The notes under the pieces are model-generated. The model worked only from the letters and a program-made list of their open reading frames with translations, was not told where the DNA came from and did no database searches. Of a DNA stretch of 64,000 nt, positions 54,759 to 62,914 are shown piece by piece. Location: contig NZ_BMDG01000008.1 of NCBI RefSeq assembly GCF_014635665.1, positions 124,001 through 188,000 of the forward strand, given 5' to 3'. Position 1 is the first letter of the stretch, and each line of letters begins with the position of its first letter. The stretch comes from Isoptericola cucumis. Its GTDB lineage: Bacteria; Actinomycetota; Actinomycetes; Actinomycetales; Cellulomonadaceae. Both the position numbers and the translations under genes were made by a program.

Positions 54759-55660
54759 ACGTAGCCGTCCTCGCCGGCGGCGACGAGGTCCCGGTCGCGC
54801 AGGACCGTGAGCGGCGCCCGGTCGTCCAGGGCGCAGACGTCGTCGAAGGTCAGGCCCGCCTCCTCGAGGGCGTCCGGGTACTCGACCTGCAGCACGTGGT
54901 CGCCGTAGACGTCGGTGTAGGCGGCGCACTCGGACCACGCGGCGCACTCCTCGGTGACGGCGAAGTCGAAGCCGAGCTCGCCGTGGGCCACCCCCGTGAT
55001 CTCGGCGGCGTTCTTCTGCGCGATCGCGAGCCCGGCGTCGTGCGCGGTCTCGACGTACGCGCGGGCGAGCGCGTAGGCGCCCGCGGACTCGATCTCGTCG
55101 AAGCGCGTCCACGTGTCGAGGTTGTCGATCTCCACGGCGTCGAACCCGGCGTCCGCGCAGCCGGTCACGGCCGGCCCGAGCACGTCGAGGATCCCCTCGC
55201 GCTGCGCCTCCGTGGACGGGTCGAGCACGTACTCGTCCGGCCAGTCCGGGTCGACGACGAGCTCGCCGTCGGCGTCGTGCAGCAGCAGCTCGGCGCGCTC
55301 GAGCCACGCCTCCGCGTCGCCCGGCTGGGTCTGGAACCCGTTGACGTAGCAGACGTTGTACGCGCCGGGCAGCGGGGCGGCCGTCGCGTCGCGCACGACG
55401 ACGTCGACCGGCACCGGACCGCCGGACCCCGCGCCCGCGTCGACCTCGTCGTACGCGCCGCCGAGCTGGTAGTCGAAGACGCCGGCCGTAGGGGGCAGCG
55501 CGACCGACGCGGCCGCAGCAGCGGCCGACGACGCGGTCGACGGGCCGGCCGGCCAGGGCTCGTCCGACGAGGCCGCGGCCTCTCCCGTGGCCGGTCCGGC
55601 GCATGCCACCGCCGCCACGAGGACGAGCGCTGCCGACGTGATCCCCCTCGCGCGCCTCAC
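54743..55660 (-). CDS. Secreted GH114-like glycosidase (endo-alpha-1,4-polygalactosaminidase family)
   Basis: 305 residues. Signal peptide with a possible lipobox (AVAC, Cys20). After an Ala/Ser-rich linker the domain begins GVFDYQLGGAY and continues with GH114 barrel landmarks: YNVCYVNGFQTQPGDAEAW, FDAVEIDNLDTW (catalytic carboxylates), AIAQKNAAEITG, FDFAVTEECAAWSEC and VLQVEYPDALEEAGL. The family hydrolyses alpha-1,4-linked galactosamine polymers such as Pel-type exopolysaccharide. Substrate here is inferred from the family only. GTG start at 55660. Confidence 0.85.
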   Translation of the reverse strand: MRRARGITSAALVLVAAVACAGPATGEAAASSDEPWPAGPSTASSAAAAAASVALPPTAGVFDYQLGGAYDEVDAGAGSGGPVPVDVVVRDATAAPLPGAYNVCYVNGFQTQPGDAEAWLERAELLLHDADGELVVDPDWPDEYVLDPSTEAQREGILDVLGPAVTGCADAGFDAVEIDNLDTWTRFDEIESAGAYALARAYVETAHDAGLAIAQKNAAEITGVAHGELGFDFAVTEECAAWSECAAYTDVYGDHVLQVEYPDALEEAGLTFDDVCALDDRAPLTVLRDRDLVAAGEDGYVYDAC

Positions 55661-55697
55661 GGAATCACGATGTCACGACCTCTCGGTGCCGCGCGCG

Positions 55698-57002
55698 TCA
55701 GAGCACCCGCAGGCCCGCGCTCCCGGCCAGGCGCTGCAGCCGTCGCACGTCGGCGCACACCAGCGGGACCTGCGACCCGTCGGCCAGCATCAGCCAGTGC
55801 CGCCGGGAAGCCAGCATGTGCGGCACACCGCTGACCAGCGCGGCCCCGTCGAGCGCGACCGCGGCCCCGTCGGCCGGCCGCAGCGTGGGCGCATCGCCGA
55901 GGTCGAGGACGGCCGGCCCGGGCACGACGACCTCCGGCCCGAGGGGCGGCACGTCGTCGGCCAGCACCCGCACCGACACCTCGACGCCACGAGCGCGCAC
56001 CCGACCGGCCATCATCCGCACCACGAAGCTGCCGTAGACCAGCAGGATCGGCACCACGACGATGCCGACGCCGATCGCGACCCCGTCGACGCCCGCCGTC
56101 GGACCGGACGCCGACCGAGCGACCACGACGACGAGCCCGCCGACCGCGACGGGCAGGAAGACGAGGTTGAGCCGACGCCACCAGGGGCGGGGGGCGGCCG
56201 CCTCCTCGTGGCCGGTCAGCACCCGCCACCCGGTCCACCGGGCGCGGTCGTCGTGCTCCAGCCCCGCCACGACCCATCCGTCCGCGAGGCGCCGCCACGC
56301 GCGGACGGATGCCAGGAGCCCGACGACGAGCAGCACCACGCCCGGCGACAGCGCGGTCGCGCCGTCGACCAGATCGTCCTGGTCGGAACCCACGACCACC
56401 AGCAGCAGCCCGACGGCCAGCACGAGCGGGTAGAGGATCGCCCGCAGCGCGTCGAGCAGCCCGCTGAAGCCGTCCACCGGCTTGACGCCCGGGTACGGCT
56501 CCAGCTCGGCCAGCTCGCGCGCTCTGAAGTCGTGCATCCGCTCCGGGTCGACCCCGGGGCCCGTGGCCTGCGTGCGGGTCGGGAGCGCCAGCACCTCGGG
56601 GTCGCGCAGCGCCAGCGCCCAGCCCTGCCGCAGGCGCCGCGCCCTGCCCCAGTCGCGCCGGTAACGCGTCCACCAGGCGAGGGTCCCGAGCAGCACGAGC
56701 CCGCCCACGACGACCGACGCGACGTCGGCCTGCGCGCCGTCGGGCCCGTTCCCGAGCAGCACCAGCACGGGCTCGGTGGCAAGGCCCAGCCCCAGCAGGC
56801 AGCCGAGCACCAGCACGAGGCCGGCGAGCATCCGCCTGCCGCCGCTGTCCCGCCGCTGGACCGCTCCGAGGTTCGAGGCGGCCACGTCGTACCAGTCGCC
56901 GAAGGTCGCGGGCAGGGGGACGTCCCGCGGCGCCGGCGGCAGCGGCACGCGGCCGCTCCCTCGTCGTCGCTGCGGCGGCGCCTCGGCGTCGCGCACCGTC
57001 AC
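55698..57002 (-). CDS. Multi-spanning membrane protein of unknown function
   Basis: 434 residues, about six to seven transmembrane helices in two groups (about 60-110 and 190-255, then 295-345), separated by hydrophilic segments (WTRYRRDWGRARRLRQGWA, ERMHDFRARELAELEPYPG). The C-terminal about 85 residues form a soluble beta-rich domain. I do not recognise the family. GTG at 57002 is chosen, with GAGGAG five bases upstream; a second GTG lies two codons later. It reads opposite to the APH-type kinase gene. Confidence 0.7.
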   Translation of the reverse strand: MTVRDAEAPPQRRRGSGRVPLPPAPRDVPLPATFGDWYDVAASNLGAVQRRDSGGRRMLAGLVLVLGCLLGLGLATEPVLVLLGNGPDGAQADVASVVVGGLVLLGTLAWWTRYRRDWGRARRLRQGWALALRDPEVLALPTRTQATGPGVDPERMHDFRARELAELEPYPGVKPVDGFSGLLDALRAILYPLVLAVGLLLVVVGSDQDDLVDGATALSPGVVLLVVGLLASVRAWRRLADGWVVAGLEHDDRARWTGWRVLTGHEEAAAPRPWWRRLNLVFLPVAVGGLVVVVARSASGPTAGVDGVAIGVGIVVVPILLVYGSFVVRMMAGRVRARGVEVSVRVLADDVPPLGPEVVVPGPAVLDLGDAPTLRPADGAAVALDGAALVSGVPHMLASRRHWLMLADGSQVPLVCADVRRLQRLAGSAGLRVL

Positions 57003-57134
57003 CCGATCTCCTCGCCCTGTGCGTCCACGGGGGACGATCTTCGCAGACCCCGCCGTGGCGGCGAGCAGCATGCCCACGCAGACGGACGCGCTATTCGATG
57101 GCGCCCCGGCGGCGCCGTCCGTACGGTCGTCGGC

Positions 57135-58073
57135 ATGCCCCTGCACGACGACGAGGTCCCGGTCACCGTCGACGACGTCCGCCGCCTGGTGGCGGCCCAG
57201 CACCCGCGGTGGGCGGGCCTGCCCGTGACGCCGGTGGCCGAGTCCGGCACCGACCACCTGCTCTTCCGGCTCGGCGACGAGCTGGTGGCCCGGATGCCGA
57301 AGATCGCGTGGGCGGCCCAGCACGCGCTCGGCGACGCCCGGTGGCTGCCGCGGCTCGCGCCGCACCTGCCGCTGACCGTGCCGGCGCCGCTGGCCGTCGG
57401 CGAGCCGGACGACCGCTACCCGTTCCGGTGGTCGGTGGTGCCCTGGGTCCCCGGGGCCGCGACGGCCGACCCGCTCGACCCGGGCGCGACGCCGAACCTC
57501 GACCCCGGCGCCGCCGCCACGGACCTGGGGGCGTTCGTGACCGCGCTGCGCGCCGTCGACCCGGCCGGCGGGCCCGTCAAGGGCGGCACCGGGCGCGGCG
57601 TGCCCCTCGCACGACTGGACGAGGACGTCCGCGCCGCGACGGCCGCGGCCGGGAACCGGGTCGACGGGCCCGCCGTCCTCAAGGCGTGGGACCGGGCGCT
57701 CGAGGCGGCCACCGACCCGGTGCCCGGGACGTGGCTGCACGGCGACCTCATGCCGGGCAACCTCATCTCGAGCGGCGCGGGCGACGGAGGACGACTCACC
57801 GCCGTCATCGACTGGGGTGCGCTGGGCGTGGGCGACCCGGCCGCCGACCTGCCGCCCGCCTGGTGGCTGTTCGCCGGCCGGGACCGCGACGCGTTCCGGC
57901 AGGCCGCGGGCGCCGGCCCCGGCGGGTCGCTCGACGACGGCGCCTGGGAGCGCGGTCGCGGGTGGGTGCTGGTCCAGGGCATCATCGCGCTGCCGTACTA
58001 CTGGGACCGCTGGCCCGAGTTCGCGCGGGCGTCCCAGCGCCGGGTCGCGGCGGCGGTCGCCGACCTTCCCTGA
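57135..58073 (+). CDS. Aminoglycoside phosphotransferase (APH)-family kinase
   Basis: 312-residue protein-kinase-like phosphotransferase. Catalytic loop HGDLMPGNL (His202, Asp204, Asn209) and metal-binding IDWG (Asp226) are intact; the N-lobe has ESGTDHLLFRLGDELVARMPK with the ATP-binding Lys. The family includes aminoglycoside and macrolide kinases and many metabolic kinases (e.g. for choline or sugars). The sequence alone does not show resistance. ATG at 57135. First of three genes read in the same direction, with PspC and macrodomain genes following. Confidence 0.85.
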   Translation: MPLHDDEVPVTVDDVRRLVAAQHPRWAGLPVTPVAESGTDHLLFRLGDELVARMPKIAWAAQHALGDARWLPRLAPHLPLTVPAPLAVGEPDDRYPFRWSVVPWVPGAATADPLDPGATPNLDPGAAATDLGAFVTALRAVDPAGGPVKGGTGRGVPLARLDEDVRAATAAAGNRVDGPAVLKAWDRALEAATDPVPGTWLHGDLMPGNLISSGAGDGGRLTAVIDWGALGVGDPAADLPPAWWLFAGRDRDAFRQAAGAGPGGSLDDGAWERGRGWVLVQGIIALPYYWDRWPEFARASQRRVAAAVADLP

Positions 58074-58150
58074 CCCGTCAGGGTGCGTCAGGGTCGAACC
58101 CGGGAAGCACCGGATACCGGGCGCGCGGGCACCGTCGTAACGTCGAAGAC

Positions 58151-58408
58151 ATGAGCACCACGACCCCGTACCCCCAGGCCCCGTACCAGCAGCCCGCGCC
58201 GCCGCCGCGGCGCAAGCTGTTCCGGCCCAGCCGCGGGCGCATGCTCGGCGGCGTCTGTGCCGGGCTCGCGGACTACCTCGGCTGGAGCCGTGGCCTCGTC
58301 CGCATCCTCACCGTGGCGTCGATCCTCATCCCCGGCCCGCAGGTGCTGGCGTACATCGTGCTGTGGATCGTCATGCCGAGCGAGGCCAAGGCCCTCCGGG
58401 CGGGCTGA
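58151..58408 (+). CDS. PspC-domain membrane protein
   Basis: 85-residue protein with a Pro/Gln/Tyr-rich N-terminus, then the PspC domain (about 23-80): LFRPSRGRMLGGVCAGLADYLGW and a hydrophobic helix pair ending VLWIVMPSEAKA. PspC domains sense membrane or envelope stress, and stand-alone small PspC proteins are common in actinobacteria. ATG at 58151, 77 bases after the kinase gene. Confidence 0.9.
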   Translation: MSTTTPYPQAPYQQPAPPPRRKLFRPSRGRMLGGVCAGLADYLGWSRGLVRILTVASILIPGPQVLAYIVLWIVMPSEAKALRAG

Positions 58409-58451
58409 ACCACCGGCGGCCCGCCCGCCCCGCCGCACCCGAGGAGGACCC

Positions 58452-58982
58452 GTGCACCTGACCGCGGAACAGGGCGACATCACGACCGTCCACGTGGACG
58501 CGATCGTCAACGCCGCGAACTCGTCGCTGCTGGGCGGCGGCGGGGTCGACGGCGCCATCCACGCCGCCGCCGGCCCCCGGTTGCTGGCGGCGTGCCGCGA
58601 GCTGCGGCGCACCACGGTCCCCGACGGGCTCGCGGTCGGCGACGCCGTGGCCACCCCCGGCTTCGACCTCCCCGCGGCGTGGGTGATCCACACCGTCGGC
58701 CCGAACCGGCACCGCGGCGAGACGGACCCGGACCTCCTCGTCTCGTGCTTCACCCGGTCGCTGGACGTCGCGGCCGACCTGCGCGCCCGGTCCGTGGCGT
58801 TCCCCGCCGTCAGCGCGGGGGTCTACGGCTGGGACCCCGACGACGTCGCGCGCACCGCCGTCGCCGCGGTGCGGTCGTGGGACGACGCCAACCCGGCCGC
58901 CGTGGACGAGGTCCGCTTCGTCCTCTTCGACGCGGCGGTCCACGACGCCTTCGAACGCGCTCTGACCGGTCCGTACGGCTAG
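58452..58982 (+). CDS. Macrodomain protein, O-acetyl-ADP-ribose deacetylase-like
   Basis: 176-residue macrodomain that binds ADP-ribose derivatives and in this clade (YmdB-like) removes acetyl or mono-ADP-ribose groups. Landmarks: VDAIVNAANSSLLGGGGVDG, AIHAAAGP, AWVIHTVGPN and AFPAVSAGVYGW with the catalytic Asn/Asp region. GTG start at 58452 with GAGGAGG upstream. The stop overlaps the convergent response-regulator stop by four bases. Whether it acts in sirtuin signalling or in reversal of DNA/protein ADP-ribosylation is open. Confidence 0.9.
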   Translation: MHLTAEQGDITTVHVDAIVNAANSSLLGGGGVDGAIHAAAGPRLLAACRELRRTTVPDGLAVGDAVATPGFDLPAAWVIHTVGPNRHRGETDPDLLVSCFTRSLDVAADLRARSVAFPAVSAGVYGWDPDDVARTAVAAVRSWDDANPAAVDEVRFVLFDAAVHDAFERALTGPYG

Positions 58983-59686
58983 CCCGCCCAGGAGTACTCG
59001 AGCTCCGGCCGGCCCTGGTGACCGTGCCGCGGCGTGCGCGACGCCTCGCCCCGGTCGACCAGGTGCTCGAGGTACCGCCGCGCGGTCACGCGCGAGACGC
59101 CCAGCTCGCGGCCGACCTCGCTCGCGGACCGCGCCCGCGGGCTGCCGCGCAGAGCCGCGGCGACCGACTCGAGCGTCTCGGGGAGCAGCCCCTTCGGCAG
59201 CACCGGCCGCGCGCCCGAGTGCAGCAGGCCGAGCGCCTCGTCGATCTGCTCCTGGCGGCCCGTCCCGCCGGCCGTGAGCGCCCGCCGGTACTGGGCGTAC
59301 CCGCGGAGCTTGGCGGCGAACGCCGAGTACGTGAACGGCTTGACCAGGTAGCCCACCACCCCGGCCTGGGCGGCGGCCCGCAGCGACGGCAGCTCGTCGT
59401 CCGCCGTGATGACGAGGATGTCGACGTCGGCCCGGCCCGCCCGCAGCGCGCGGGCGACGTCGAGCCCGCCCATGTCGGGCAGCCCGAGGTCGAGGAGCAC
59501 CAGGTGCACCGGGCGCCCCGCCTCCTCCAGCGAGCCGAGCGCCGACAGGGCCGACCGGCCGGTGAGGGCGGTGCCGGCGACGGCGTACCCGGGGATCCGG
59601 CGGACGAACTCGGCGTGCGCCTGCGCGGTCAGCTCCTCGTCCTCGACGACGAGGACCCTGAGGTCGCTCCCCTGGCTGTCGGTCAT
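58979..59686 (-). CDS. CitB/DcuR-type response regulator
   Basis: 235 residues. Receiver (about 10-125) with VVEDEE, phospho-Asp66 (LLDLGLPDMGG), Thr (LVITADDE) and Lys116 (YLVKPFTYSAF, the characteristic CitB-group KPF), and a C-terminal helix-turn-helix (about 170-215: SASEVGRELGVSRVTARRYLEHL). This group controls uptake of citrate or C4-dicarboxylates. The ATG at 59686 overlaps the kinase stop by four bases (59683-59686). The divergent DctA-type symporter gene is the obvious target. Confidence 0.93.
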   Translation of the reverse strand: MTDSQGSDLRVLVVEDEELTAQAHAEFVRRIPGYAVAGTALTGRSALSALGSLEEAGRPVHLVLLDLGLPDMGGLDVARALRAGRADVDILVITADDELPSLRAAAQAGVVGYLVKPFTYSAFAAKLRGYAQYRRALTAGGTGRQEQIDEALGLLHSGARPVLPKGLLPETLESVAAALRGSPRARSASEVGRELGVSRVTARRYLEHLVDRGEASRTPRHGHQGRPELEYSWAG

Positions 59687-61266
59687 CGCCCCGCATCCTC
59701 CCCCGGCGGGAGCTCGACGACGAACACCGCGCCGTCGTCGTCGTACGCCTCCACCGTGCCACCGAGCCGCTGCACGGTGTGCCGCACCAGCGCCAGTCCC
59801 AGGCCCCGGCCCTCGGGGCCGGCGGCCTTGCCGGTGCGGCCGAGCGCGAAGAGCGCGACGGGCGAGCGCACGCCGTCGGGCCCGCCGAGCCCCGGGCCGG
59901 TGTCGGCCACGCGGATGCGCAGGCCCGACGGGATCCGGCTCAGCTCGACCTCCACGGTCGCCTCCTCGCTGCCCTCCGCCGCGTCCACGGCGTTGTCCAC
60001 CAGGTTGCCCACCACGGTGACCAGGTCGGCCGACGGGAGGTGCAGCCCCGCCACCTGCCCGGCGACGACGACCTCGACCCGCACCCCTCGGTCCCGGGCC
60101 TCGGCGCTCTTGCTCACCAGCAGCGCGGACACGAAGGGCTCGTCGACGGCCGTCACCGCGCCGCCCGCGAGACGGCGGGTGCGGGCGAGGTCGCCGGCGG
60201 CGAAGCGCCGGGCCTCGTCCGCGCGTCCCAGCTCGAGCAGCGAGACGACGGTGTGCAGCCGGTTGGCGTGCTCGTGGGTCTGGGCGCGCAGCGCCGTCGC
60301 CATCGCCTGCGTGCTGCGCAGCTGCCCGGACAGGTGCATGAGCTCGGTGCTGTCGCGCACCAGCAGGACCCGGCCGGTGGACGCCGGGCGCTGGCTCACG
60401 ACCAGCGTGCGGTCCGGCGTGACGTGGTGCTCGGCGTCGACGGTCCTCCCGCTGGTCACGACCTGCTCCACGGACTCGGGCATGCCCAGCGTGGCGACAG
60501 GCTGCGGCAGCGCCTGGCCGACGTCCGCGGCCAGCCCCAGCAGCTCGCCGGCACGGTCGTTGACGAGCTGCACGTTCCCGCGGGCGTCCACCAGCACGAG
60601 CCCCTCGTCGGCGTTGTGCAGCGCCGCGTCGTACAGGTCGTGCACCTGCCGCAGCTCCGTCGGCCCGAGGCCGAGGGTGATGCGCCGCAGGTACCGTCCC
60701 AGCGCGACGGCGCAGCCGGCGCCCACCAGGAGCACCCCGGCGCCGAGCCCGAGGACGAGCGGCAGGTCGCGGGTCGCGTCGAGGGAGACGTTCTCCACGG
60801 TGATGCCCGCGGCGACGAGCCCGCGCACCCGCCCCGACCCGTCGTGCACCGGCGCGATGGTGCGCACCGACGGGCCGAGCGTGCCGGTGAACGTCTCCGA
60901 GTACACCCGGCCGGCGAGCGCCGGGGCCCGCGTCCCGAGGTAGGTGCCGCCGACCTCGTCGGGGTCGGGGTGGGTCCAGCGGGTCCCGTCCGGGGCCATG
61001 ATCGTGATGAAGTCGGCGCCGGAGTCGGCGAGCAGCTCGTTCGTGAGCCCGCGCAGGTCGCCGACGGGATCGGCCCCCACCGCCGCGGCGCGCACCGTCG
61101 GGTCGTCCGCGATCGCCACCACCAGCGCGCGGCTCTCCGCCGTCGCCGTCTGCTCGGCGGCGCGCTGGGCCTGCACGTACAGCAGCGCCGACAGCGCCAG
61201 GCCCGCCAGCACCGCGAGCGCCAGCAGCAGCGCGAGGACGCGCACGGCGATGCTCCAGCTGCGCAC
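59683..61266 (-). CDS. CitA/DcuS-type sensor histidine kinase
   Basis: 527 residues. Transmembrane helices at about 6-33 and 168-190 frame an extracytoplasmic sensor domain (about 34-167) of the CitA/DcuS PAS type. A cytoplasmic PAS domain follows (about 205-315), then the SpoB-like helix with phospho-His331 (LRAQTHEHANRLH) and an HATPase domain (VVGNLVDNAVDAAEGS, GRGLGLALVRHTVQRLGG). It likely senses a di- or tricarboxylate outside the cell. GTG at 61266 with GAGGAG upstream is chosen over earlier in-frame starts, since TM1 follows directly. Confidence 0.92.
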   Translation of the reverse strand: MRSWSIAVRVLALLLALAVLAGLALSALLYVQAQRAAEQTATAESRALVVAIADDPTVRAAAVGADPVGDLRGLTNELLADSGADFITIMAPDGTRWTHPDPDEVGGTYLGTRAPALAGRVYSETFTGTLGPSVRTIAPVHDGSGRVRGLVAAGITVENVSLDATRDLPLVLGLGAGVLLVGAGCAVALGRYLRRITLGLGPTELRQVHDLYDAALHNADEGLVLVDARGNVQLVNDRAGELLGLAADVGQALPQPVATLGMPESVEQVVTSGRTVDAEHHVTPDRTLVVSQRPASTGRVLLVRDSTELMHLSGQLRSTQAMATALRAQTHEHANRLHTVVSLLELGRADEARRFAAGDLARTRRLAGGAVTAVDEPFVSALLVSKSAEARDRGVRVEVVVAGQVAGLHLPSADLVTVVGNLVDNAVDAAEGSEEATVEVELSRIPSGLRIRVADTGPGLGGPDGVRSPVALFALGRTGKAAGPEGRGLGLALVRHTVQRLGGTVEAYDDDGAVFVVELPPGEDAGR

Positions 61267-61397
61267 GCCTGCTCCTCTCCCCGCGCCGGCCCGGACGTCG
61301 AGAACTCTATGCACGCAAGCAGCCACGCAGGGTCCGCGGCTGTGACGCTCGGCACAGCCCGGGAACGAGCCCGGGCGCACTCGCCGAGGAGGAGCAC

Positions 61398-62804
61398 ATG
61401 GCCCTGAGAACCGCGGACGCAAGGGCGCCGAAGCGGACCGGTGGCACGCGGGACCGCACGCACTGGCTCTACATCGCCGTCATCGTCGCCGTCGTGGCGG
61501 GCGCCGTCCTGGGGCTCGCCGCCCCCGCCGCCGGGGTGGCGCTCAAGCCGCTCGGCACGGCCTTCGTGGCGCTGATCAAGATGATGATCGCGCCCGTCAT
61601 CTTCTGCACCATCGTGCTGGGCATCGGCTCGATCGCGAAGGCGGCCACGGTCGGCAAGGTCGGCGGCCTCGCGCTCGCGTACTTCCTGGTGATGTCGACG
61701 TTCGCGCTGGCCATCGGCCTCGTCGTCGGTAACCTCATCCACCCGGGCGAGGGGCTGCACGCCGCCGGCCAGACCGCCACCTACGAGGTCGAGGGCGGGG
61801 GCGAGTCCATGACGGACTTCCTCGTCGGCATCATCCCCGTGACGATGCTCGCGTCGCTCACCGGCGAGTCGATCCTGCAGACGCTCTTCGTCGCCCTGCT
61901 GGTCGGCTTCGGCCTGCAGGCGATGGGGTCGTCCGGCAAGCCGATCCTGGACGGCGTCGCCCACGTCCAGCGGCTCGTCTTCAAGATCCTCATGATGATC
62001 ATGTGGGCCGCGCCGGTCGGCGCGTTCGGCGCCATCGCGGGGGTCGTGGGCGAGACCGGGTTCCGGGCCATCGCGGCGCTCGGCACCCTGATGCTCGCGT
62101 TCTACCTGACCTGCGTGCTGTTCATCGTGGTGGTGCTCGGGACGGTGCTGCGCGTCGTGGCGGGCGTCAACATCTTCCGGCTGATGAAGTACCTGGCCCG
62201 CGAGTACCTGCTGATCTTCTCCACGTCGTCCTCCGAGTCGGCCCTGCCGCGCCTCATCGCGAAGATGGAGCACCTGGGCGTCTCGAAGCCGGTCGTGGGG
62301 GTGACGGTGCCGACGGGCTACTCGTTCAACCTCGACGGGACCGCCATCTACCTGACGATGTCGGCGCTCTTCGTCGCGTCGGCGCTCGACAACCCGCTGT
62401 CGGTCGGCGAGCAGATCTCGCTGCTGGTGTTCATGATCGTCGCGTCCAAGGGGGCGGCGGGCGTCACCGGCGCCGGGCTGGCCACCCTCGCCGGCGGCCT
62501 GCAGTCGCACCGCCCCGACCTGGTCGACGGCGTCGGCATCATCGTCGGCATCGACCGGTTCATGTCCGAGGCCCGCGCGCTGACCAACTTCACGGGCAAC
62601 GCCGTGGCGACCATCCTCATCGGCACGTGGGTCAAGGAGATCGACGGCGAGCGCGTGCAGCGCGTGCTGCACGGTGGCCAGCCGTTCGACGAGGCGAGCC
62701 TGGCGGGCGACGGGCACGGCGACGAGGGTGCCGACGGTGCCGACGACGAGTCCGCCGACGTCGGACCGGCGCCGCGAGAGCTGGAGCCCACCGGGGCGCG
62801 CTGA
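61398..62804 (+). CDS. C4-dicarboxylate:cation symporter (DctA-like)
   Basis: 468-residue DAACS-fold symporter. HP1 motif SSSESALPRLIAKME and the TM7 signature PTGYSFNLDGTAIYLTM identify the DctA branch, which takes up succinate, fumarate, malate and related acids with protons or sodium. The re-entrant loop near ASKGAAGVTGAGLATLAGGL and the TM8 region (GIDRFMSEARALTNFTGNAVA) are normal. ATG at 61398 with GAGGAGG upstream. Divergent from the CitA/CitB-type operon across 131 bases. Ends at a long inverted repeat. Confidence 0.92.
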   Translation: MALRTADARAPKRTGGTRDRTHWLYIAVIVAVVAGAVLGLAAPAAGVALKPLGTAFVALIKMMIAPVIFCTIVLGIGSIAKAATVGKVGGLALAYFLVMSTFALAIGLVVGNLIHPGEGLHAAGQTATYEVEGGGESMTDFLVGIIPVTMLASLTGESILQTLFVALLVGFGLQAMGSSGKPILDGVAHVQRLVFKILMMIMWAAPVGAFGAIAGVVGETGFRAIAALGTLMLAFYLTCVLFIVVVLGTVLRVVAGVNIFRLMKYLAREYLLIFSTSSSESALPRLIAKMEHLGVSKPVVGVTVPTGYSFNLDGTAIYLTMSALFVASALDNPLSVGEQISLLVFMIVASKGAAGVTGAGLATLAGGLQSHRPDLVDGVGIIVGIDRFMSEARALTNFTGNAVATILIGTWVKEIDGERVQRVLHGGQPFDEASLAGDGHGDEGADGADDESADVGPAPRELEPTGAR

Positions 62805-62840
62805 CCGGCGTCGCCCGGCCACCCGGCCGCCCGGCCACCC

Positions 62841-62899
62841 GCGAGCGTCTCTGTGCGTCAGGAATCCGGGCGGGATTCCTGACGCACAGGGACGCTCGC
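62841..62899. terminator. Long inverted repeat, bidirectional terminator
   Basis: 27-base arms 62841-62867 and 62873-62899 with one T/G wobble and a 5-base loop (GGGCG). It lies between convergent stops (62804 and 62915). Third of the unusually long palindromes in this window. Confidence 0.75.
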
Positions 62900-62914
62900 C
62901 GGCCTAGGCCCGGG

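Noticed and set aside
57135-58073. Antibiotic resistance gene
   Set aside because: APH-fold kinases are diverse; nothing in the sequence or neighbours shows aminoglycoside specificity.
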